A stretch of DNA of 64,000 bases from Delphinapterus leucas (GCF_002288925.2 NW_022098092.1:1365498-1429497), one strand, 5' to 3'. Positions 47,034-58,287 are shown, numbered from the stretch's first letter. Notes: a model not told the origin generated them from the letters alone. A program made the numbers and translations.

Positions 47034-48479
47034 TTTTGATGGACATTGGCTCTGCTTCTCACCTTTTCTCTTCTTAGAGATAGTTTAGTTTAAAATTAAC
47101 ATGGCTCTTTTGTTTGCTTGTTTGCATACTAGCCTCATCAGAGATGGCAGCAAAGCATTAGGAATAGCATTTAACTCTACATTGAGAGCCAAGAGGACTT
47201 TATGTTTTGGTTTATGAGTTCTCAAAGTGGGTTGTCCTCAAATCTGCCTGTCATTAAGAGTTTTTTACCCTGAGGCTTTTACTAGTTAGTTTTACATTGC
47301 CATTCATGGGGTCTATTGCATAGGGAGTCCAGAAATTGAATTTTGTGCACAGTTCTGTCACTGACTTATTTTTAATCTCAGAACAGATACTTAACCTGGT
47401 TAAGTATCATACTTTGCTTTTTGTTAACAGTGGTGATGAGAAGACACATGTATCAATACTTTAAGGTATGAGAGAGATGTTCATTGAAAGTTGCACATGA
47501 ATAGTTTTTGATACACAAAATAATTTAAAATGAACTAAAATATCCATTATCTAAGAGAACTCTTGAGTTGAATCATTGTATAATATGAAGAATTATTTTG
47601 TGATTATGAACCACTACTTTCTAAGGAATTTGTTTTAGCTTCTATATATATTTTTGGCTTTTCTTAAGAGTGGGGCCTAATATATTATCAGTAACCGTAT
47701 TCATATGAGATTAAGGAACTTCCTCTTAATGTTTAAATTCTTTGGGCAGCAAGTGTTGGACAAATGTTACCATAAGTCATATCTAGTTTTCCCTTAGGTT
47801 GCGTATAACCTGTCGGGGTCAGAGAGACTCGTAGTTTTCTTGTTTTGGTTTCTTTCAAGTTTTTTTTTCTACAGAGACTCATTTAGTTTACACATTAGTC
47901 TAGGAAAGTCCTGTAACTATTTTTAAACAATTGGCAGCATATTGTAAAGGTCTTTCTGTACTTACTTTTAAAGTTTAACTGTTGTTTTTATTGAAAGTGG
48001 TTTCTTAATTCATTTGAAATTTATTTAGATTGCTGCCTAATGATACTCACCAAGAGACCCCTCTACCAATTGCTATGATTTTGGCAGGAGCTGTCAGGAA
48101 TGCTGTGTTACTTTTGTGAAAGGATAGCATTACTCCCTCTCCATCTGGGACTGCTGACTTATGCCATCCTGCTGGGAAGTCACCCAGTAAGTTTAGGATG
48201 ATGGCATGTGACATCACCCTGGGATCTTGCAGGAGGAACCTGCAAATACAATTGAAATCCTTAATGAGAGAAAAGTTAATGAAAAGTAAGCCCTTCATCA
48301 CTGCGGTTAGATAATTTTTGTGATCGTGACTTGCTGTCATTAGCCTGCTAATTAAGTCCAACTGTTTGCTGATATAAACCACTTCTAAATGAGATCACAA
48401 AAGGTTTCCCTAACATTACTGCTCCTTTTGCTAAGAAGGTGTAACTACTTCTCCATGGAGTCAGACTCCTCAGTCCCTT
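47033..48479 (+). other. UIMC1: UIMC1 intron, no gene seen
   Basis: About 1.4 kb. The stretch 48040-48300 is less AT-rich and is open on the minus strand for 111 codons (48047-48382), but no domain or splice sites support a gene. It could be a conserved noncoding block. Confidence 0.4.
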
Positions 48480-48487
48480 TAATTTAG

Positions 48488-49740
48488 TGGCTTAAAGACT
48501 TAAACATAAGACATGATACCGTAAAACTCCTAGAAGAGATCATAGGCAAAACATTCTCTGACATAAATTGTACCAATGCTTTATTAGGTCAGTCTCCCAA
48601 GGCAATAGAAATAAAACCAAAACTAAACAAATGGGACCTAATCAAACTTACAAGCTCTTGCACAATAAAGGAAACCATAAACAAACAAAAAAGGCAGCCA
48701 ACGGAATGGGAGAAAATATTTGCAAACAATACAACCAACAAGGACTTAATTTCCAAAATATACAAACAGCTCATACAACTCAACAACAAAGAAAACAACC
48801 CAATCGAAAAATGGGCAGAAGACCTAAATAGACATTTCTCCAAAGAAGAAATACAGATGGCCAATAGGCACATGAAAAGATGCTCAACATTGCTAATTAT
48901 TAGAGAAATGCAAATCAAGACTACAATGAGGTACCACCTCACACTGGTCAGAATGGCCATCATTAAAAAGTCTACAAATAACAAATGCTGGAGAGGGTGT
49001 GGAGAAAAGGGAATCCTCCTACACTGTTGCTGGTAATGTAAGTTGGTGCAGTCATGATGGAAAACAGTATGGAGTTTCCTCAAAAAACTAAAAATTAGAA
49101 TTACCATATGATCCAGCAATCCCACTTTTAGGCATATATCCAGACAAAACTATAATTCAAAAAGATGCGTGCACTCCTGTGTTTATGGCAACACTGTTCA
49201 TAGTAGCCAAGACATGGAAGCAACCTAAATGTCCATCAACAGATGACTGGAGAAAGAAGATGTGGTACATATGTACAATGGAATACTACTCAGCCACAAA
49301 AAAGAATGAAATAATGCCATCTGCAGCAACATGGATGGAACTAGAGATTATCATACTAAGTGAAGTAAGTTAGAAAAAGATAAATACTATATCATTTATA
49401 TGTGGAATCTAAAATATGATGCAGATGAAGCTACCTACGAAACAGAAACAGACTCACACACATAGAGAACAGACCTGTGGTTGCCAAGGGGGAAGGGGGT
49501 GGGGGAGGGATTGAGCAGGAGGTTTGGGTTAGCAGATGCAAACTATTATATATAGAATGGATAAACAACAGGGTCCTATTGTATGGCACATGGAGCTGAA
49601 TTCAATATCCTGTGATAAACCATAATGGAAAAGAATGTAAAAAAGAATGTATATGTATGTATAACTGAATCACTTTGCTGTACAGCAGAAATTAACAAAA
49701 CATTGTAAATCAAGTATACATCAATAAAAAATAAAATATA
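48488..49740 (+). mobile_element. 5'-truncated L1, sense orientation
   Basis: It holds the ORF2 C-terminal end ([16 protein letters not shown] with the Cys-rich motif), the 3'UTR and the aataaaaaataaa tail. The probable short TSD TAATTTAG lies at 48480-48487 and 49741-49748. It is the only clearly sense, fairly young L1 here, and stops break the frame. Confidence 0.88.
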
Positions 49741-50474
49741 TAATTTAGAAGCTGTGTATAAAAATTTGTCCTAAATGGGTAAAACACAGATTGAGTATAG
49801 AAGTCCATCTTACCTATTTTGTTTTGTCTCATATTTCTGGCAGTTCCAGGGGTCTGTTATTCAAAATTATAACATCATATTAGTGAAGAAGCAGGATTAC
49901 AGCCTTATGCCCATGTTGTGCGTGATGCTAGTATTATTTACTTCTATGAAACTAATGTCCTCTTAATTTGTCTCTATAGTTGAACATTTCAGCCAGAGAA
50001 AGCTTAATTAAAGACCTTTTATTGTTACAGTAGTACAAGCGGTGAACAACTCTTATTTTCTAACAGACTAAATGTCTTTTTTGGTTATATCTCTCAGGGA
50101 GGCTTGACAAAGAAGATTTTGAGGTTTATGCACTATAAGTCTTTTTCCAACAAGGTGGTAAAATCTGTGTGTGCATCCAGTTTTCAAAATATTATGATGT
50201 ATTAAAATACAGTTGACACTAGAAATGTATATAATCATTCTTTGATGATTGAGAAGATACCTCAGTACCTTTCAGGTATACTATTTGCCCAGCATTTTCC
50301 ACTCATTGTATTTGTGAAGCATAGATATATAATACCAGTTGGGTGTATAGTGTGTATAGTGTAGATAACAGAGAACTTTCTGGATTGTGTTCTCAGATAA
50401 ATTTCTAGATTTATTGTCATTTTTTGAAATATTGTTAGTGTTCTTTTGTTATATCAAGTGATAGGTGTCTAGAC

Positions 50475-50695
50475 CAGAAGTCGGCAAAATTTTTCTATAA
50501 AAAACTAGATAGTAAATATTTTAGGCTTTGTGGGCCATACAGTCTGTTGAAACACTCAGCTCTGCTATTTTAACTCAAAAGTAACCATAGACAGTATAAA
50601 GAAGAATGAATGTGGCTGTGTTCCAATAAAACTTTATTTTCAAAAACAGGCAACTGGCTCTATTTGGCCCATGAGCTATAGTTTGCTGACCCCTG
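50475..50695. mobile_element. Non-autonomous hAT transposon, second family
   Basis: Ends CAGAAGTCGGCAAA and complement of TTTGCTGACCCCTG. The inside reads 'tattttaggctttgtgggcc' and 'gttccaataaaactttatt', a widespread mammalian element. The flanking 8-bp duplication is decayed. Confidence 0.8.
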
Positions 50696-50984
50696 AATGA
50701 GACCATGAGAGACCTCATCTTACATCTCCATATTGCTAGTAGCCTGTACAGTACCTGGAACTTCTTCCATAAATATTTATTGCATTAATGTTGAATGAAT
50801 AAATGCTGCTTAAAGAATAATTAAAGAAAGGCATATCTTTGTTGAGAATGTATTTTTATTTCTGCTCCCAATTTTTGTCTTCTCTAATCATCCCTTTAAC
50901 CTCAGAATTAGCATCGGCAGTGTTTTGTTTTCTGTCAAAAAAAATATACTTTAAAACCAGAGCTATGCTGGAAAGAAGCCACAT

Positions 50985-51425
50985 GGATTAACTGATGAAT
51001 GGATAAAGAAATTATAATATATCCATACAATGGAATACTACTCAGCAGTAAAAAGGAATGAACTACTGATATATGTAACAACATGGATGCTTCTCAAACA
51101 CATTATGCCAAATGAAAGAAGTCAGACATGAAAGATGACACACTGTGTTATTTCATTGATATGACATTCTAGAAAAGGCAGAACTCTAGGAACATAAAGT
51201 AGGTTGGTCATTGCAGAGAGCCAAGTAGGAGGAGGATTGACTGCAGAGGGGTATATGAGAACTTTTGGGGTTGTTAGAAATACTTTACATCTTGATTGTG
51301 GTGGTGGTGATGTGGTATAAATGATACCATGTATACATTGTAAATATTTGTCGAAACTCACCATACTGTATACTGAAAATTGGTGAATTCTGTTGTATGT
51401 AAATTATGCCTCAGTAAAGCTTTAA
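50985..51425 (+). mobile_element. Old L1 3' end, sense orientation
   Basis: 'atatccatacaatggaatactactcagcag', 'gtgttatttcattgatatgac' and 'gtaaattatgcctcagtaaagc' follow L1 ORF2-end and 3'UTR order. It ends about 130 bp before the UIMC1 exon at 51559. Confidence 0.75.
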
Positions 51426-51558
51426 GAAGAAACAAACTTGATCTGTATTTCCACTGCAGAATTATCATACCCTAAGCTTAAGGAAACAGGTGTTTGTTTT
51501 CTTTAACTATGAAAATACAAAATGAAAATTAATGAAGTTTTAATTTTTTAAATCACAG

Positions 51559-51659
51559 AGACACAGCTAAGTTCCCCTGAAACTTTTGACCTTGAAAAAG
51601 AAGACTTTCCAGGTAGCAGAGAGACCGTGGATGAAGCAAGAATAATGGCAGATAAGGAG
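51559..51659 (+). CDS. UIMC1: UIMC1 exon before the zinc finger exon
   Basis: The 101-nt exon has acceptor ttttaaatcacag and donor gtgaat. It reads E-T-Q-L-S-S-P-E-T-F-D-L-E-K-E-D-F-P and ends M-A-D-K-E, the acidic linker of RAP80. The middle (F-P-G-S-R-E-T-V-D-E-A-R) differs from the human sequence I recall and appears one residue shorter. This suggests weak constraint. The start of the exon overlaps no recognisable repeat. Confidence 0.92.
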
Positions 51660-51854
51660 GTGAATATTACTTATAATTTTTCTCAAGTGTTTTCTTTCTA
51701 CTGGTAGTCCTCTCTCCGATGCAATATTGACCTTGGATGAAAAGATTTAGGTGACAGAGGGTTAGGCTTTTATCTCAGATTCTTAAAAATGAGTTCAGCA
51801 CTATTTCTAAATATAACAGTAGTTACCAAATTCTTCAGTATTTTAATATGCTTT

Positions 51855-51990
51855 ATTATTTCCGGTACAGATGGGGAAATGGAGGTTTAGGATGTTGGCT
51901 CAATTTGTTCAAATTCAAACTGCTAATAATGGTAGAACCAGGATTTGAACACAGATTTGTCTCCAAAGTCCTGGAGTATTTTCCATTATA
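51855..51990 (-). mobile_element. MIR SINE, antisense
   Basis: 'gatggggaaatggaggttta' and 'accaggatttgaacacag' are the reverse of MIR. Confidence 0.65.
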
Positions 51991-51994
51991 TACT

Positions 51995-53000
51995 GATAAG
52001 TAACAGAGATAAACAGTCTTGGAAAAAGTCACTATGTTTACATTACGACCTAACTTTCAGCCCTAATTTTGAGACATGATCAGAAATGCAAAATCAGGAT
52101 AGCCGCGTGATAAAATAGGCAAATCTCTATTTGCACTATTACCTTTCCTAACTTCACATATCTGACATTAACCATAAAGCTGATTGACACAAGTTTATAC
52201 TTCTGATTAAGATTCAGTGTATATTTTTTCATATTGAGTCTGACAAAACAACTTAAATGCCAAGAACTCTTTTAAAAAATTCAAAATCTTTAAAATTTGT
52301 TGGTGTGAAAAGCAGCCTGAGAATTAAACTAGTTTTTCTGTGAAAATAAAATTTTTGGTTACATATGTTTATACTATTTTATCCTGAGCAATTTAAAAAA
52401 GCTTTGTTCTGTTATTCCTTTTTATACTCTAGGTTTTTTTTGAAAACAGTGTTTACAGTGGAAGTTAGATCCCCTTCCTAGTTTCTGCACTGCAGGTAAC
52501 TGGGTAGAAATTCTGCTTTCATGAATCATGCACACTGTTTGGTTCCCTGGAACCTGATCTGTCACAGCTGACAGACCAAGATTCCCTAATGCCAGTGGTG
52601 TTAGGAAAGATGAGGACGCTCCCTGCATCAGGGCTACTGAGGATAGATTCTGCTAGATAATGTCAAAATGGCCTCCGGTTCTTTTCCTAGGGAGGGACCA
52701 GAACCTTCTAAATGGGGATGGGGGAACAGAGTGTTATTAACATAGTTATCCTAACATGCATAGGAAGCCCTGCAAGCCCTTAGTTAATTGAGGTTGATTT
52801 CTTACCCGTCCGTGACTGCAAAGGAAACTTCTTTGTTTGGGGCAAAGAGCGTGAACCCTATTTAGAAGTTATATATGTCTGCAGCACTTCACATCAAATG
52901 GATGGAATTGTATGGTCTTTTGCACATTGAATGTCCTCTTTTTGGTGTTGCTGTTTGCTGATATCTGTGGATACTCTAAATAGTCTTAGAAGTTTCCATT
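51995..53000 (+). other. UIMC1: UIMC1 intron, no gene seen
   Basis: About 1 kb with no recognised repeat. The antisense frame 52422-52628 has no support. Confidence 0.4.
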
Positions 53001-53013
53001 AAAAGAAGTTAGA

Positions 53014-53219
53014 GGGCTTCCCTGGTGGCGCAGTGGTTGAGAGTCCGCCTGCCGATGCAGGGGACATGGGTTCGTGCCCCGGTCTGGGAAGATCCCACAT
53101 GCCACGGAACGGCTGGGCCCGTGAGCCATGGCCGCTGAGCCTGCACATCCGGAGCCTGTGCTCCGCAACGGGAGAGGCCCACAACAGTGAGAGGCTTGCG
53201 TACTGGAAAAAAAAAAAAA
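53014..53219 (+). mobile_element. CHR SINE, short form, sense orientation
   Basis: Starts gggcttccctggtggcgcag (A box), B box GGTTCGTGCC, ends in an A tract. AAAAGAAGTTAGA occurs at both ends (53001-53013 and around 53215-53227). Confidence 0.94.
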
Positions 53220-53394
53220 GAAGTTAGATACTGTAGTTTTGAGTCATTGCACAATCACTAGTTACAAATCACTTATTAGAAAGATAGAATCTGGGCATTT
53301 TATGTGTGCACAGTGATAGTATCATAATGGGTATGGACTCTTGCCCTTGGAATCTGTGTATCGTGTCATCTGCCCTAAAATTTCTTGTTTATTG

Positions 53395-53800
53395 GAAGGT
53401 GGTATGGTGTAGTGCAAGGAGCTTGAGCATTGGAATTAGAAGACATGGCTTTGAATCCCCGCCCCGCCACCTTGGGCAGGTTAATTAATTGTTTTATTCA
53501 TTTATTTGGCAGATATTATAGTGTGCCAGTCATTGTTTTAGAGGCTTGAGATATAAGGTAAATAAGAAAAAAACAATCCCTGCCTTCAAAAGGACACATA
53601 AACAGATAATTGTAATGTAATCTGACAAATGTAATGTTAGAGAGTTGCCTAGGGTATTAGGGGAACATAGGAGAGGAATGCTTCTTCATTTATAAAATGG
53701 AGACAAAAATAGCCTATTTTATTGGGTTGCTCTGAAGGTTAAATTAGATAAAGAATATAAAACACATAGCAGGAGTTGGCACAAGTAGAAATATGCATGT
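53395..53800 (+). mobile_element. MIR SINE split by an L2-like fragment
   Basis: The MIR 5' part lies at 53395-53490 ('tgaatccccgccccgccacc'). An antisense L2-like part lies at 53492-53660 ('ggcagatattatagtgtgccagtcattg'). The MIR 3' part resumes at 53685 ('ttcatttataaaatggagac'). Confidence 0.55.
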
Positions 53801-54052
53801 GGAACTGCTTTGTAATGTATTGTGGCTCTTCATTGATATTAGCTTACTAATGACAGAGAACTGCTTGACAGTATTTGAGGTATTTGGAATACCTTTGCCA
53901 GAAATGTAGTCCCTCTTGATTTGATTTTCTGCAATGGTCAGATTCCTTTGGAAATAACATTTTTGAAATATCTTGCCTGAGAGTTTCCCTTAGTTGGGGT
54001 CTCAGATATTCTGTACTCAGAAGGGTTAATAGACTTTATTCAGACTGAAATA

Positions 54053-54259
54053 CAGTTGACCCTTGAACAATGAGGGGGTGAAGGGTGCCGACTGTTCATG
54101 CAGTTGAAAATCCATGTATAACGTATAGCGGGCCCTTGGTATCTGTATTTTCCCCCTATCTGTGGTTCCACATCCGAGAATTCAGCCAACCACAGATCAT
54201 TTAGTACTGTAGTATTTACTGTTGAAAAACATTTGTATGTAAGTGGACCTGTGCAACTG
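54053..54259. mobile_element. Tigger-like MITE, 207 bp
   Basis: Ends CAGTTGACCC and, inverted, CAGTTGCACAGG, flanked by TA on both sides (54051-54052, 54260-54261) as expected for pogo/mariner elements. Confidence 0.75.
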
Positions 54260-54261
54260 TA

Positions 54262-55265
54262 GTCAGTTTAGTCAGTTGGTTTTTAAGTTAACGGTGTTAA
54301 GTAAGCTGTCTATGGTAAGAGGGGAAAGATCTAAACAGTTTTCTAAGCTACAAATAAACCTGGTGGGGGATGGGGGGGGTTGGTGACTATAGGACATACT
54401 CTCATTTTCATTGGGTCCATTTCTTGAGATGAGGTTTCTTTTCAGGCCAGAAAGTAAAGGCCAGCCTTTAAGAGATCATGATTTGGTGTCCAAGAACTTC
54501 TTTTGAGAAATACACGTATAGTATTTTAAAAGAAGTGGAAGCATCTCTGCAGAGACCCAGTCCCTAACTACATAGTCCTTATAAGAACTTCTTCGCTTGT
54601 ATCTTTTCCTCTTGAGGCTTCTCCATTGTAGCTAATATTTAAATAGACCTTTTTAATGGTGCTGGGAAAAATCTTAGGTTAATATAAAAATGTTCAGAAA
54701 CCTTCTGGGTTGCCTATGAATGTGATTGGAAGTGGGCTTGTATTCACAATAAAACAAAAATAGATTGATTCCTCCCTCTTGAATACTACATTAATAGTTG
54801 GAGGTACCTTCTCTGCATTTTATAGAGCTCGTAATGAATACAAAGGGGTGTAGTACTGGGTGTGAGCACCAGTGACATTCATGTCATACAACATTTCTGT
54901 GCTTAGTGAACTTCAGAATGTCAAGTAACTGCTTAACTGCTACTAACTTTCATTAACTCAAGACTACTTGCAAATTATAGGGTATATTGATTTTTCTCCC
55001 CTCTGCTCAGATGGCTTTGTATTCACAAGACAACTTTTTCTTGTAAAATTTGTGAACAGAGGAACCTGGGTTTGTAAGAATCTCAGTGACTAAGCTTGGA
55101 ATAAAAAAACACCTAGAACTTCCAGACCCACTGGACTTGCCCCACATACTAGAGAAGAATAATAGAACCAGAGAGTCTCCCAATACCTGGCAGAGTCAGC
55201 TTTCAGAAACAAAGTGGAGCGGAGGGGTGCTTTTTGTTTTTGCCACACCGTGGTGGAGTACTGAG
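54262..55265 (+). other. UIMC1: UIMC1 intron, no gene seen
   Basis: About 1 kb. The frame 55086-55295 (69 codons) lacks splice signals and runs into a MIR. Confidence 0.4.
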
Positions 55266-55269
55266 AGTT

Positions 55270-55475
55270 TTGATGCCACAAAGGCCTGGGTTTGAGTCTA
55301 CATTGTCCAGTTACTCACTTTGTGATCAGCAGGTTACTTGGCCTTTCCAAGCCTCAATTTCCTCTTCTATAATACTGGAGCTAGTGATACCTGAGCCAAT
55401 TGGGTTGTTGTGAAGGATAGTTATGGAAAATGCTTGGCCAAGCCTGGCATAGTATAGGAACTCAACCACTCTTAG
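55270..55475 (+). mobile_element. MIR SINE
   Basis: 'gggtttgagtctacattgtcc', 'tttccaagcctcaatttcctc' and 'gcctggcatagtataggaac' in MIR order. Confidence 0.8.
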
Positions 55476-56299
55476 TTCCTTTCTCATCTTTCTTTTTCTC
55501 CTTCCTTTTAAAGTAAAAGGCAGGTATGTGTTGAAAACAACGTTTTCTGGCAGTTGTAGAAATCGTTTTACTTGGTATTTATTTAGATGACCTGTTTCCC
55601 TCTCTGCTGGATTACATTCACAGGTGGTAAATTTTAGGGATGGCCTAAACTTAGAGACTAAAAGAAAAAAAACCACCCCAGTTGGCTCAGAGCTCAAATT
55701 ATCTACCTACTGCAGTTTTGGTCCTATTTTGTTCTTGTATCAGAAGAGGGCTTATTTTTTTCCCGTAGTAAGGCATAATGACAGCCCAGGTGCTCCTTGC
55801 TCTTAAATGGAAGCAGTGACTATGCAGGACAGTTTCACGTTGATTGGATAGGACATGCTGTCCTTTGAATCAAGTGTTAGGCAGTAGTGCTGCAGTGCTC
55901 ACACATACTATAGGATTAATCACTGCAGAGTTCTTGACTCTGACCTGTAAAGGTAAAATAAAACTGCCTCTGAGAGACTGGGAACTGTAGGAAAAATGAT
56001 GACTACAAAACACTGAGAAGGGAGTAAGAATGACTTTGTCAGAATTGTCTTAATGATTTCTTCAGGCCTTCTTAAATATTTGGATCTTAGTTGTGTTTCC
56101 TCTTTCAACCCCAAAGTCACAAATAAAACACAAGAATTGGTTTTGTTTTACTGGTATAAGCTGAGACCTAGGTTCTTAACTTATTTTAGTTGTGTTGCTT
56201 TTGCTTAGAGCTCTTTTTTTTTCCCCCTAACTCTTGATATCTGAAGTCACTTACAGTGATCACAGTTCTTTGTGTGTGTGTGTGTGTAATTAATTCTTT

Positions 56300-56632
56300 T
56301 TTGTCTTTCAGTTTTATTGAGATATAATTTACATACAGCACTGTGTAAGTTTAAGGGGTACAGCATAATGATTTGACTTACATGCATAGTTAAATGATTT
56401 TCACAGTAAGCTTAGCAAACATCCATAATCTCATATAGATACAAAATTAAAGAAATAGAAAAAAATTTTTTTCCTTGTGATGAGAACTCTTTAGGATTTA
56501 CTCTCAACTTTCTAATATATAACATACAGCAGTGTTAATTATATTATCACACTGTACATTACAGCCCTAGTACTTATTTATGTTACAGGTCGGAGTTTGT
56601 ACCTTTTGACTGCCTTCACAGTTCTTTTGTGA
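56300..56632 (-). mobile_element. Old L1 3'UTR, antisense
   Basis: 'ttttattgagatataatttacatac' followed by 'gtacagcataatgatttgac' and 'catagttaaatgattttcac'. A short TG run (56271-56287) precedes it. Confidence 0.7.
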
Positions 56633-56648
56633 GATTGAAAAAGTGTCT

Positions 56649-56973
56649 CTTTTTAAAAAAATTATTTATTTATTTTATTTACTTTTGGCTGCATTGGGTC
56701 TTAGTTGCTGCACATGGGCTTTCTCTAAGTTGCGGTGAGCAGGGGCTACTCTTCATTGTGGTGTGCGGGCTTCTCATTGTGGTGGCTTCTCTTGTTGTGG
56801 AGCACAGGCTCTAGGCGTGCAGGCTTCAGTAGCTGTGGCATGTGGGCTCAGTAGTTGTGGCTCACGGGCTTAGTTGCTCTGTGGCATGTGGGATCTTCCT
56901 GGGCCAGGGCTCAAACCCGTGTCCCCTGCACTGGCAGGCGGATTCTTAAACACTGTGCCACCAGGGAAGTCCC
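56649..56973 (-). mobile_element. CHR SINE, long form
   Basis: TSD TGAAAAAGTGTCT (56636-56648 and 56974-56986). Confidence 0.94.
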
Positions 56974-57059
56974 TGAAAAAGTGTCTTTAAGATGCTGTTG
57001 ATAATACAAACTGAAACACCGAAGATACCAACGAGGACAGCACCTTGCAGTGTGATAGA

Positions 57060-57300
57060 GAGGAATGCTGTCAGGTTTTGGAGCCAAATAGTCCTTGGTT
57101 TGAATTTCAGCTCTGCCACTTATTTATTCTGTAACTTTGGGCAAGTTACTTTACTGTTTTGGACAACACTTTTCTCAAGTGTAAAAAGAGTGTGTTCGTA
57201 CCTTTGTAAGATTATCATGAGGTTTAAATGAGTATCACATGCAGAGTGCTTAGCACATAGTAGGCAGGCACTGAATACGTATTATTCAGTATAATAAATA
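57060..57300 (+). mobile_element. MIR SINE
   Basis: 'ggagccaaatagtccttggtttgaatttcagctctgccac' and 'gcttagcacatagtaggcag' in MIR order. It ends 180 bp before the zinc-finger exon. Confidence 0.87.
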
Positions 57301-57470
57301 AATATTAACTATATTAGTGTATCTCCCAATCTGCTGTCCTGAATTTGGCAAACTGATTGGTATTACCTCATTGAAAGTAAGTGGAATATAGGATGGAGTC
57401 TTGCAGTTCTTTTTGGGAAAAGATACTTTATAAAGTAAAGCTAGTACAATTGCCATTTGTCATGTTCTTC

Positions 57471-57481
57471 AGGTTCTTCAG
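57471..57481 (+). promoter_or_regulatory. UIMC1: Tandem 3' splice sites, 9 nt apart, in frame
   Basis: A direct duplication GTTCTTCAG-GTTCTTCAG ends in two AG acceptors, at 57471-57472 and 57480-57481. Both give an open frame. The upstream choice adds Val-Leu-Gln ahead of the acidic run before the zinc finger. Confidence 0.7.
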
Positions 57482-57635
57482 GTTGATAACAGGGAAGATG
57501 CTGAGAAGGAAATACCTACTACTACCTTCTCATCTAGTACCCAGGTATCCTGCCCACTATGTGACCAAGGCTTCCCACCCACAAAGATCGAGCGACATGC
57601 CATGTACTGCAATGGACTGATGGGTCAAGATACAG
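57482..57635 (+). CDS. UIMC1: UIMC1 zinc-finger exon
   Basis: The 154-nt exon reads V-D-N-R-E-D-A-E-K-E, a Thr/Ser stretch, then the zinc finger at 57551-57610: Cys-Pro-Leu-Cys, eleven residues, His, three residues, Cys. This C2HC arrangement is the UBZ4-like finger of RAP80, reported to help DNA-break targeting. The last codons are G-L-M-G-Q-D-T plus one base before gtaaag. The acceptor is a tandem: gttcttcag occurs twice in a row, so a start at 57473 would add three residues (V-L-Q) in frame. I chose 57482 because it restores K-E-V-x-N as in human. The next coding exon was not found before the window ends. Confidence 0.95.
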
Positions 57636-57986
57636 GTAAAGCCAGATTCCTTTCTTCAACTGTGTGGTGGTTTTGTAATCCTATACGGTACAGTGCAACA
57701 GACAACTCTTCTTCAATGCTAAAGTTTGGGTTTTTTTTAATCTAGCTAATTATCTAGTGCTTTTCACGTTCGTTATTACTTTATACTATTTTGTTGCACA
57801 TACCTCAGGACAAGGGGAAGGGAAAACTCTTTCAATGTTTCACACTTATTCTCTGCTATAGGCAGGCCAGAGATCATTGTTATCCCATGGACCTTGAATT
57901 TCAATTTATATATTCAAATACTGAAACTCCTATGGAACTTGAGGAACTAAGTTCTAGAGTTGCCCGTTTTTCATTCAGAATAAATA

Positions 57987-57988
<2 letters not shown>

Positions 57989-58028
<40 letters not shown>
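57989..58028 (+). repeat. (GT)20 microsatellite
   Basis: Pure GT tract about 350 nt downstream of the donor of the zinc-finger exon. Confidence 0.97.
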
Positions 58029-58033
<5 letters not shown>

Positions 58034-58075
58034 CTACCTAAAGATAGTTAACAGCTGAAAAATATCACTAATTTC

Positions 58076-58287
58076 GGGCTTCCCTGGTGGCGCAGTGGTT
58101 GGGGGTCTGCCTGCCGATGCAGGGGACGTGGGTTCGTGCCCCGGTTCGGGAGGATCCCACAGGCCACGGAGCGGGTGGGCCCGTGGGCCATGGCCGCTGA
58201 GCCTGTGCGTCCGGAGCCTCTGCTCCGCAGCGGGAGAGGCCACAGCAGTGAGAGGCCTGCGTACTGGGAAAAAAAAAAAAAAAAAAT
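58076..58287 (+). mobile_element. CHR SINE, short form, sense orientation
   Basis: Starts gggcttccctggtggcgcag and ends in an A run. Weak flanking similarity (ATCACTAA / ATCGCTAA). Confidence 0.92.

Larger units (their letters stand above)
11293..57635 (+). other. UIMC1: UIMC1 (RAP80) locus, internal coding part, 8 exons
   Basis: The span holds eight exons whose splice phases match perfectly, giving a 483-codon open frame across about 46 kb. The product is RAP80, a nuclear protein that binds K63-linked ubiquitin chains through two UIMs and recruits the BRCA1-A complex (Abraxas, BRCC36, BRE, MERIT40) to double-strand breaks. Intron sizes are 23,711, 734, 302, 6,791, 2,841, 4,692 and 5,822 bp, and a last intron runs past the window end. 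From memory the human protein is about 720 residues and this part corresponds roughly to residues 50-533. The ATG exon (basic start and SUMO-interacting motif) was not found and is presumably upstream of base 1. The final exons are presumably downstream. All boundaries are GT-AG except the GC-AG donor at 36054. The frame is intact, so this is a working gene and not a retrocopy. Confidence 0.96.

Noticed and set aside
48047..48382. 111-codon minus-strand frame
   Set aside because: No recognised domain, no splice signals and no poly(A) signal identified. Probably chance or a noncoding element.
53014..53120. tRNA gene candidates (A and B boxes)
   Set aside because: They are tRNA-derived SINE heads with internal Pol III promoters, tails and TSDs; no cloverleaf typical of a functional tRNA.
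55086..55295. 69-codon frame as a possible extra UIMC1 exon
   Set aside because: It has no acceptor/donor pair in phase and no similarity to RAP80, and it runs into a MIR. Exons 51559-51659 and 57482-57635 already join in frame.
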